12,077 nt of DNA. Origin: Gemmatimonadota bacterium. GTDB taxonomy: Bacteria > Gemmatimonadota > Gemmatimonadetes > Palauibacterales > Palauibacteraceae. How positions within the stretch are numbered: the first letter of the stretch is position 1; each line of letters opens with the position of its first letter. The notes below the pieces were generated by a model that saw nothing but the letters and a program-made list of their open reading frames with translations, did not search any database and had not been told where the DNA came from. A program made the position numbers and the translations under genes. The stretch is taken from the NCBI GenBank assembly GCA_029288095.1, contig JARFPW010000357.1:1-12077 (forward strand), given 5' to 3'. Positions 7,243-12,077 of this stretch are shown in pieces.

Positions 7243-8169
7243 TCAAAACACTGAGATCTTGATCCCGGCAAGGTAGCGTTGAGGTTGCTCCCGCACGTCC
7301 TTGGTGAGCAGGGCGATCTCTTCGGTGGCTGCCTGGAGGTTCTCCATGGCGGCCGACATGCGGTCGTGGAGCACGGGATCGTTAACCAGCTTGCCCATCG
7401 ATCCCTCTCCCTCATCGATTTTGCGGAGGATCGAGGCCAGCGCCTCGGAACTGGCGCCGAAATTCTCGCTGGCGGCGGAGAGTCGGGCCGCGAGACTGTC
7501 GATGTTAGCGATAGTGGTTTCCAGTTCCGGTCCTTCGGTGGCTGCGCTCAGTTGCCCCGACATCCGGGCCAGATTCTCGATCAACTGCTCCAGCGTCCGC
7601 GACTGGCGGTCAAGCATCGTCTCCAACTCCCCCATCGTGCCGGCGAACGCCCCGGCTCCCATCCCGACGCTCGAGATGAGACTGTCCGACAACAGGCGAC
7701 GGGTTCTGTCGAGTACGTCGGTGGCCTGTCCGCCCAACTCGTCGGCCAGGCCAGTCAATCCGGGCGTGATGACCGCCGCAATCGTGTCTCCCGTAGCCAG
7801 ATCGTCGGGAGCGATTCCGGGCTTGAGACTCACCAGCATCTGCCCGATGAACCCTGTCGTCTCGATCGCGGCGCGCGTATCCGAGGGGAGACGTCCGTGG
7901 GGGGATGCGGCGAGGCGAATGACAACGCCCTCGCCTACGAGTCGCACCTCTTCCACAGTCCCGACCGGCACGCCCCTCAGAATCACGTCCGAGCCTTCCG
8001 AAACTGAACCGGCATCGCTGGTCGCCACGAACAGCGTAATGTCGTCGCCACCCCAGCGGGCTCCGCTGATCCAGAGTATTCCGGCGACCAGTGCGATGAA
8101 CGCGAGGATCAGCAGGGCCCCGACCTGCAACTCGAGTCTGTGCTGACTGCGCAACCCTGGATCTCTCAT
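7243..8169 (-). CDS. mlaD: MCE-domain protein, MlaD-like substrate-binding subunit of lipid ABC transporter
   Basis: The membrane-anchored MCE subunit of an MlaEFD-type transporter, which moves phospholipids (or other lipids) between inner membrane and periplasm in diderms. One transmembrane helix spans residues 15-36. The MCE domain runs from about 41 to 118 and includes DAGSVSEGSDVILRGVPVGTV-like features (Gly-rich GVPVG turn at 67-71). A long, helical, coiled-coil-like C-terminal part follows (about 130-300), with many SLAARLS/LENLA-type segments. The protein ends with the ISVF tail common in such proteins. At 308 aa it is longer than E. coli MlaD because of the helical extension. Start ATG 8169 overlaps the mlaF stop (ATGA), with GAGGAG 11 nt upstream. 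No MlaB (STAS) or MlaC gene is nearby, as in several non-proteobacterial loci. Confidence 0.9.
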   Translation of the reverse strand: MRDPGLRSQHRLELQVGALLILAFIALVAGILWISGARWGGDDITLFVATSDAGSVSEGSDVILRGVPVGTVEEVRLVGEGVVIRLAASPHGRLPSDTRAAIETTGFIGQMLVSLKPGIAPDDLATGDTIAAVITPGLTGLADELGGQATDVLDRTRRLLSDSLISSVGMGAGAFAGTMGELETMLDRQSRTLEQLIENLARMSGQLSAATEGPELETTIANIDSLAARLSAASENFGASSEALASILRKIDEGEGSMGKLVNDPVLHDRMSAAMENLQAATEEIALLTKDVREQPQRYLAGIKISVF

Positions 8170-8918
8170 TCGCCGACCGTCTCCTCTTCAAGCTTCGGAT
8201 GCAGGAACTCCTGGACGACCGGATCCTCGGAATTCCTGAGTTCTCCAGGCGTGCCCGACGCCCGGACCTTACCCCCGGACAGCAATACGATGCGATCGCC
8301 CAGAAAGAACGCTGACCCGACGTCATGCGTAACGATGATGCTGGTCGAGCCGGTCTCGCGCTGAACCTGAGCGATCAACCGGTTGATCACGTTTGCGTTC
8401 ACCGGGGCGAGCCCGGTCGTCGGTACGTCGAACAGAATGTACTTCTGGCGGCCCACGATGGCCCGCGCGATGGCCACGCGCTTCTGCATGCCTCCGGAGA
8501 GTTCGGACGGCAGCAGCGGGAGGACTTCCGGTCCCATGTTCACCATCGAGACCGCTTCCAGAACGAGAGGGTCATCCAGGGCGTACACCTTGCGACAATG
8601 CTCTGCGGGAAGTCCGAGTTGGATGTTCTGGGCGGCGGTCATCGAGTCGAACAACGCAGAGTTCTGAAACACGTAGCTGATCTTGGAGCGAATCTCCCGG
8701 ATCTGCTTCCCGTTGGCTTTGGGCACGGACATGCCTTCGACGCAGATGTCGCCCTCGTCCGGGTCGAACAGGCCTACGATGTGCTTCAGGAGCACGCTCT
8801 TTCCCGTGCCCGACGGCCCCATGATAACGAGGCTGGTCCCCTCGTGGATATCCAGATCGACGCCGTCCAGCACGCGCTTCTCATTGAGGGTCTTCCTCAG
8901 ACCACGGATCTCGATCAA
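8166..8918 (-). CDS. mlaF: MlaF-like ABC transporter ATPase with degenerate Walker B and D-loop
   Basis: The ATPase subunit of the MlaEFD-type lipid transporter, on the cytosolic face. Walker A GPSGTGKS is at residues 34-41, the Q-loop Gln at 85 (YVFQNSALFDSMT), signature LSGGMQKR at 140-147 and the H-loop His at 198 (VTHD). The Walker B/D-loop reads ILFDVPTTGLAP (161-172) instead of the family's FDEPTTGLDP, so the catalytic Glu (165) is Val and the D-loop Asp (171) is Ala. Each change is one base from the usual codon (GTA for GAA; GCC for GAC). The 250-aa length is normal and the frame is intact. The start is TTG 8918: no ATG is near, AGGGG lies about 10 nt upstream, and MIEIRGL is the expected N-terminus. 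Thirteen nt separate it from mlaE, and its stop overlaps the mlaD start. Confidence 0.9.
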   Translation of the reverse strand: MIEIRGLRKTLNEKRVLDGVDLDIHEGTSLVIMGPSGTGKSVLLKHIVGLFDPDEGDICVEGMSVPKANGKQIREIRSKISYVFQNSALFDSMTAAQNIQLGLPAEHCRKVYALDDPLVLEAVSMVNMGPEVLPLLPSELSGGMQKRVAIARAIVGRQKYILFDVPTTGLAPVNANVINRLIAQVQRETGSTSIIVTHDVGSAFFLGDRIVLLSGGKVRASGTPGELRNSEDPVVQEFLHPKLEEETVGE

Positions 8919-8931
8919 GGGCTCCGTCCCC

Positions 8932-9717
8932 TCACGAAACGGCCTTGTAGATCGGGGCCAGCACGACGTCCAGCACCATCAGCGCGACGATGATTGCCAC
9001 CACTGTGTTTCTCGCCGTCCGGCCTACACCCGCAGCCCCGCCCTCGGCGCTGAACCCGACGAAGCAGCCCGTGAACGTGATCGTGATCCCGAAGCACACG
9101 GCCTTGATGAGGGTGAAGATGACGGCCGGTTCGTAGTTGTAGGACTGTACGCCGCGCACGTACTCTGCCGTCGTCATCGGGAGCAGCGCGATCGAGGTGA
9201 ACCAGCCGCTCAACACGCCAATCAGGTTCGCGAAGATCACGATCGGGAGCATGACCACGGCCCCCGCCACGACACGTGGGACGACGAGCTCGACGATCGG
9301 ATCACGCCCAAGCGTCCGGAGTGCATCGATCTGGTCGGTCACCTTCATCGTGCCCAGTTCCGCACCGATACCGGCCCCAACACGACCGGCCATGATGATC
9401 GCCGACAACAACGGAGCGAGTTCGGTGAGCATTCCGGCAATCACGGCCTGGCCCACGATCCACATCGGGAGATCGGTAAACTGGTAGCCGGCCTGCTGAG
9501 CCAGGATCGATCCGCTGAGTGCGCCCACGAACAACACGAGCGGGAGACTGTCGATTCCGATGGCCTTTGCCTGCACGAAGGCCTCGCGGCGCCACTCGCG
9601 AGGCCGGGCCAACGCGTACACCGTGGCGCAGGCCATCACGCCTGCCGATCCGAAGTACCGGGTAGCCTTCAGGCCCCTCTGTCCGAGCGCGCGTACGCCT
9701 GCCGACACAGAGGTCAT
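8932..9717 (-). CDS. mlaE: MlaE-like ABC transporter permease
   Basis: The integral membrane subunit of the MlaEFD-type lipid transporter. At 261 aa it has the family's length and an amphipathic N-terminal segment, followed by about five hydrophobic stretches (roughly 55-75, 87-112, 145-175, 195-222 and 236-256). The MlaE hallmark ELGTMKVTDQIDALRTLG (120-137) corresponds to the conserved EL-G-M-V-EQIDALR loop that couples to the ATPase, and it is followed by DPIxELVVPR. Start ATG 9717 overlaps the stop of the upstream lipoprotein gene (ATGA). No strong Shine-Dalgarno is visible, so translational coupling is likely. Confidence 0.94.
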   Translation of the reverse strand: MTSVSAGVRALGQRGLKATRYFGSAGVMACATVYALARPREWRREAFVQAKAIGIDSLPLVLFVGALSGSILAQQAGYQFTDLPMWIVGQAVIAGMLTELAPLLSAIIMAGRVGAGIGAELGTMKVTDQIDALRTLGRDPIVELVVPRVVAGAVVMLPIVIFANLIGVLSGWFTSIALLPMTTAEYVRGVQSYNYEPAVIFTLIKAVCFGITITFTGCFVGFSAEGGAAGVGRTARNTVVAIIVALMVLDVVLAPIYKAVS

Positions 9718-10241
9718 CCGGTGGGGCGACGCCTGGCCGCGCGCATTGAATCGAGCCGGTCTCGGAGAGAACTGGGCGGGACCAGTTCGCCTCGTGGAGG
9801 GGTCGCGCCGGCGGGTCGGGAGGCAGCAGTATCCGCTGTCGTGACGTCGGCTACCTCCCGCAGCGGTTCGGCGGAGTCGATCACCGCTGCCGTGTCACGA
9901 AGGTCGGCCAGCGAATCCGTGAGTGTCGCGATACGCTCGGTGAGTACTTCCATGCGCTCCGGGTCGGGGCCCACCTGCTCGGCGAAGGCCAGGAGCTCCT
10001 CCGGCGTGACGCCGTGCGCCTGCAGGATCTCAGCGCGCATCGAATCAGCGCGGGTGTCACGATCGGCCCGGTCGTCCCCGGAAGGCGGGAACCGCCGCAG
10101 ATCGGCGAGCTCGGCCATCACCGCGACATAGATGTCGGGTGCGATGGGATCGTCGACGCCGGCCGTGTCCGGTCGGCAACCGAACACCACCAGGGTCGGG
10201 GCGATCGCGAGAGCGGCAATACGTGCGAGCGCGGGTTTCAT
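9714..10241 (-). CDS. Putative lipoprotein, first gene of the mla-type operon
   Basis: A 175-aa precursor with a lipoprotein signal peptide: MKPALAR, a hydrophobic core, and lipobox VFGC with Cys at 22. The mature part has a segment DIYVAVMAELADLRR followed by a helical region with SMRAEILQAHGVTPEELLAF (a helix-turn-helix-like packing of short helices), then a helical heptad-like stretch (about 95-125). The tail (about 130-175) is rich in Pro, Ala and Arg and is probably disordered. The HGVTPEELLAF part resembles the layout of small DUF4296-type lipoproteins, but I cannot confirm this. The ATGA overlap with mlaE links it firmly to the transporter operon. Start ATG 10241 has only a weak purine tract upstream. 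The function is unknown; an envelope accessory role is inference. Confidence 0.8.
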   Translation of the reverse strand: MKPALARIAALAIAPTLVVFGCRPDTAGVDDPIAPDIYVAVMAELADLRRFPPSGDDRADRDTRADSMRAEILQAHGVTPEELLAFAEQVGPDPERMEVLTERIATLTDSLADLRDTAAVIDSAEPLREVADVTTADTAASRPAGATPPRGELVPPSSLRDRLDSMRAARRRPTG

Positions 10242-10249
10242 GCCCGATC

Positions 10250-10278
10250 AGCCTACGAGCCTAACGCCCGACCGGCAA
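10250..10278 (-). promoter_or_regulatory. Weak candidate promoter for the lipoprotein-mlaEFD operon
   Basis: On the - strand, TTGCCG (10278-10273) and TAGGCT (10255-10250) are 17 nt apart, with the TTG core and the first two and last bases of the -10 matching consensus. Transcription would begin only a few bases before the start codon at 10241, giving an almost leaderless message. The -10 is poor, so this is a low-confidence call. I found no better pair in the gap. Confidence 0.25.
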
Positions 10279-10337
10279 CGCTATTCTCCGCGCCTCCGCC
10301 AGGTCGGCGGACCTCTTCCGGGCTTTGGCGCGCTGAA

Positions 10338-10352
10338 CTGCCGTAACGGCAG
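10338..10352. promoter_or_regulatory. 15-bp perfect palindrome in the divergent intergenic region
   Basis: CTGCCGT-A-ACGGCAG is a perfect inverted repeat with 7-bp arms around a single central base. It lies 97 bp upstream of the mla-operon start codon and 88 bp upstream of the hsp20 start codon, just ahead of the candidate heat-shock promoter. Its symmetry suits a dimeric regulator. It has no T tract, so it does not look like an intrinsic terminator. It does not match the CIRCE element (TTAGCACTC-N9-GAGTGCTAA). No regulator gene is in the window. Confidence 0.35.
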
Positions 10353-10353
10353 G

Positions 10354-10381
10354 TTTGCGAGGCACGTCCCTTGCCCCATAC
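10354..10381 (+). promoter_or_regulatory. Candidate sigma-32-like heat-shock promoter for hsp20-clpB
   Basis: TTTGCG (10354-10359) and CCCCATAC (10374-10381) are 14 nt apart. The heat-shock sigma-32 consensus is about CTTGAA, N13-17, CCCCATNT. The -10 matches well (CCCCAT exact), the -35 only in its TTG core. It would give a leader of about 52 nt before the hsp20 ATG. The position before two chaperone genes supports the call, but whether this organism has a sigma-32 homologue cannot be seen. Confidence 0.4.
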
Positions 10382-10389
10382 GTGGCTGT

Positions 10390-10433
10390 GGCCGCCCGAT
10401 ACCCGGGTGGTCTCTGAACACGGCGCAGGGAGG
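10390..10433 (+). promoter_or_regulatory. hsp20 leader with two hairpins, second one pairing with the ribosome binding site
   Basis: GGCCGCCCG (10390-10398) pairs with CGGGTGGTC (10404-10412) in a 9-bp stem with two G-U pairs and a 5-nt loop. Just downstream, TCTCTG (10411-10416) pairs with CAGGGA (10426-10431) including one U-G pair, covering much of the Shine-Dalgarno AGGGAGG (10427-10433). The first stem must give up its outer two pairs for both to form. Small heat-shock genes often carry such RBS-masking RNA thermometers, but this one is short and GC-rich and is only a folding hypothesis. Confidence 0.3.
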
Positions 10434-10439
10434 CAGGGA

Positions 10440-10898
10440 ATGACGACCGACAGCAAACAGCGAGAGCATACGGGATGCGAGGGCGAGGACCTGGGGAGCC
10501 CGTTCTCGGAGATCCAGGATCTGATGGGCGAGCTGGTCGAGGGCGTCCGCGCCTTCACACCGAAACCGGGGGCCCGGTTCCCCAGATACGACCTGGTGGA
10601 GTCGGCAGGCGAGTATTCCATCATGTTCGATCTTCCGGGCATGACCCGTGACGCCATCGACATCACGACCGAGGGCGACCAGGTCATCGTGTCCGGCGAG
10701 CGGGTGCGGCCCGAGCCCGGTGATGGAGACAAGGTCCGACGGACCGAGCGGTCGTTCGGACGGTTTCGCCGCGGAGTCCGGGTCCCGGCCGATGTAGACC
10801 TCGAGGGTGTACGTGCTCGCCTCGCCGATGGCGTGCTGACGGTCGCTCTCCCGAAGCGAGCCGATCAACCCGGTCGCAAGGTCGATATCGAAGGATGA
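10440..10898 (+). CDS. Small heat-shock protein, Hsp20/alpha-crystallin family
   Basis: A cytosolic ATP-independent holdase that binds unfolding proteins and passes them to ClpB/DnaK. The alpha-crystallin domain spans about residues 47-139. It starts at PRYDLVES, continues through YSIMFDLPGM (59-68) and VIVSGER (82-88), and ends with the family signature ADGVLTVALPK (129-139). The C-terminal VDI (148-150) is a possible I/V-x-I/V oligomerisation motif. At 152 aa the length is normal. I choose ATG 10440: AGGGAGG at 10427-10433 ends 6 nt upstream. A longer in-frame reading from TTG 10371 adds residues unlike the family and begins inside the candidate promoter. Its stop overlaps the clpB start in ATGA, so the two are translationally coupled. 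Confidence 0.95.
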   Translation: MTTDSKQREHTGCEGEDLGSPFSEIQDLMGELVEGVRAFTPKPGARFPRYDLVESAGEYSIMFDLPGMTRDAIDITTEGDQVIVSGERVRPEPGDGDKVRRTERSFGRFRRGVRVPADVDLEGVRARLADGVLTVALPKRADQPGRKVDIEG

Positions 10899-12077
10899 TC
10901 CCCGCCGACCGCCTGACCATCCGCGCGGCCCGTGCGCTTCAGGACGCCGCCGAGATCGCCCGACGCTCCGGGAACCCCGTGGTGGAAGATCTGCATCTGC
11001 TGGCGGCCCTGTTCGACCAGGACGAGGGAGTCGTCACGCCGATACTCCAGAAGATCGGGGCCGAGCCGTCGGGTGTGATTCGGGCCGTCACGGAGAACAT
11101 CGAGCGTCTCCCACGACAGTCGGGTGCATCGCCTACGCTGAGTCGGGAACTCAACCAGGTTCTCGACGGAGCGGATGAGGCGGCCCGCCGTCTCGGGGAC
11201 GAATACGTATCGACGGAGCACCTGCTGCTCGCGCTGGCGGGTCCGGCCGCGACCAGTACCTCCAGGATTCTTTCCGCCGCAGGGGCTTCGGCCGAGGCCG
11301 TGGGCGAAGCACTGGCGGAGGTTCGGGGTCCGCACCGTGTCACGGATCCGCAGGCGGAAGAGAAGTATCGGGCTCTGGAGAGGTTCGGCATCGATCTCAC
11401 CGAACAGGCCCGTCGCGGAGAGTTGGATCCGGTGATCGGTCGCGACCAGGAAATCCGGCGGGTCATGCAGGTGCTGTCGCGGCGCACCAAGAACAACCCC
11501 GTACTCATCGGAGAGCCCGGCGTCGGAAAGACGGCGATCGTGGAAGGCCTGGCCCAGCGCATCGTAGCTGCCGATGTGCCGGAGTCGCTTCGTGAGAAGC
11601 GTCTCATTCAGCTCGACATCGCTGCCATGCTGGCCGGTGCCAAGTTCCGCGGCGAATTCGAGGAGCGACTCAAGGGCACCTTGAAGGAAATCACGGAGAG
11701 CGGCGGTCGCTACATCGTATTCCTCGACGAACTGCACACGGTGGTAGGGGCAGGGGCTGCGGAGGGCGCCGTAGACGCCGGCAACATGCTCAAGCCACCC
11801 CTGGCGCGAGGCCAGCTGCGCATGGTAGGCGCGACGACACTCGACGAGTACCGCAGGCACATCGAGAAGGACCCGGCTCTGGAGCGGCGTTTCCAACCTG
11901 TGTTGGTCGGCGAGCCGGCCGTGCCCGAGGCACTGGCCATCATGCGCGGGCTGAAGGAGAAGTACGAGGTCCATCACGGTGTCCGGATCACCGATCCGGC
12001 TCTCGTGGCGGCCGTGCGCCTATCCAGCAGGTACATCGGTGACCGATTCCTGCCCGACAAGGCGATCGATCTGGTGG
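10895..12077 (+). CDS. clpB: ClpB-type AAA+ disaggregase (5' part; runs off the window)
   Basis: A hexameric, cytosolic Hsp100 chaperone that with DnaK threads proteins out of aggregates. The 394 visible codons cover the Clp N-domain (about 1-145, ADRLTIRAARALQDA...) and most of NBD1. Landmarks are DPVIGRDQEIRRV (178-190), Walker A GEPGVGKT (206-213), pore loop GAKFRGEFEERLK (248-260), Walker B VFLDELHT (275-282, Asp278/Glu279), AGAAEGAVDAGNMLK (286-300), sensor region GATTLDEYR (312-320) and arginine fingers Arg331-Arg332. The AGAAEGAxDAGNMLK stretch favours ClpB over ClpC/ClpA. Compared with common ClpB, the pore-loop Tyr is Phe (251) and KPALARG reads KPPLARG (Pro301-Pro302). The coiled-coil M-domain and NBD2 lie beyond the window. 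The start overlaps the hsp20 stop by ATGA. Confidence 0.95.
   Translation, partial: MIPADRLTIRAARALQDAAEIARRSGNPVVEDLHLLAALFDQDEGVVTPILQKIGAEPSGVIRAVTENIERLPRQSGASPTLSRELNQVLDGADEAARRLGDEYVSTEHLLLALAGPAATSTSRILSAAGASAEAVGEALAEVRGPHRVTDPQAEEKYRALERFGIDLTEQARRGELDPVIGRDQEIRRVMQVLSRRTKNNPVLIGEPGVGKTAIVEGLAQRIVAADVPESLREKRLIQLDIAAMLAGAKFRGEFEERLKGTLKEITESGGRYIVFLDELHTVVGAGAAEGAVDAGNMLKPPLARGQLRMVGATTLDEYRRHIEKDPALERRFQPVLVGEPAVPEALAIMRGLKEKYEVHHGVRITDPALVAAVRLSSRYIGDRFLPDKAIDLV

Noticed and set aside
7279..8146. Two long + strand open frames (7279-8007 and 7301-8146) opposite mlaD
   Set aside because: Both overlap the whole of the MCE gene and show only codon-mirror composition, with no recognisable motif.
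8683..10131. 482-codon open frame on the + strand opposite mlaF, mlaE and the lipoprotein gene
   Set aside because: The - strand genes are clearly real with ATGA overlaps. The + strand translation is Arg/His/Asp-rich and looks like no protein family.
10301..10314. AGGTC-GGCG-GACCT inverted repeat in the divergent region
   Set aside because: Five-base arms in GC-rich DNA are expected by chance, and no T run follows on either strand.
10865..11977. 370-codon open frame on the - strand opposite clpB
   Set aside because: Shadow of clpB, whose Walker A/B and AAA+ motifs are continuous on the + strand.
1..12077. Defence system, prophage, CRISPR array, insertion sequence, tRNA or a wholly new multi-gene system
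   Set aside because: Almost all of the window is assigned to recognisable core genes. No transposase, integrase, regular repeats or cloverleaf sequence was seen, and gene spacing leaves no room for an unassigned cluster apart from the two lipoproteins.

Overview
The window reads as an ordinary, gene-dense stretch of a high-GC, Gram-negative-type bacterial chromosome. Two lipoproteins and an MlaEFD-type (MCE) lipid transporter imply a diderm envelope. A bacilliredoxin-family protein, an archaeal/eukaryotic-type ProRS, and bicistronic hsp20-clpB would fit Gemmatimonadota or a related phylum. That placement is an inference from gene content, not from a marker comparison. I see no mobile element, CRISPR array, tRNA or rRNA, and no gene-free stretch longer than about 200 bp.

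Positions 1-6910 (+ strand) are housekeeping. After the last codons of an upstream gene come folC (folate polyglutamylation), a bacilliredoxin-family protein behind its own good sigma-70-like promoter, hisS, proS, guaA (GMP synthase) and a Nif3-like metalloprotein. From the bacilliredoxin gene on, spacings are 16, 12, -1 and 4 nt, so this is probably one transcription unit. It converges on the next block at a small hairpin that contains both stop codons.

Positions 6926-10241 (- strand) form a five-gene operon, in transcription order: a 175-aa lipoprotein, mlaE (permease), mlaF (ATPase), mlaD (MCE protein) and a 98-aa lipoprotein. Two of the junctions are ATGA overlaps. Together the genes encode an inner-membrane lipid-transport complex flanked by two unrecognised lipoproteins. 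The MlaF-like ATPase lacks both the Walker B catalytic glutamate (Val instead) and the D-loop aspartate (Ala instead). This is the most unexpected protein-level observation in the window.

Positions 10242-10439 are a divergent control region. They hold a 15-bp perfect palindrome, a possible sigma-32-like heat-shock promoter, and a short leader that can fold over the ribosome binding site of hsp20. Positions 10440-12077 (+) carry hsp20 and clpB overlapping by ATGA: a holdase and a disaggregase made from one message. clpB runs off the right edge.

No clearly new biological system is visible. The best leads are the degenerate MlaF, the two lipoproteins bracketing the mla genes, and the hsp20 leader.
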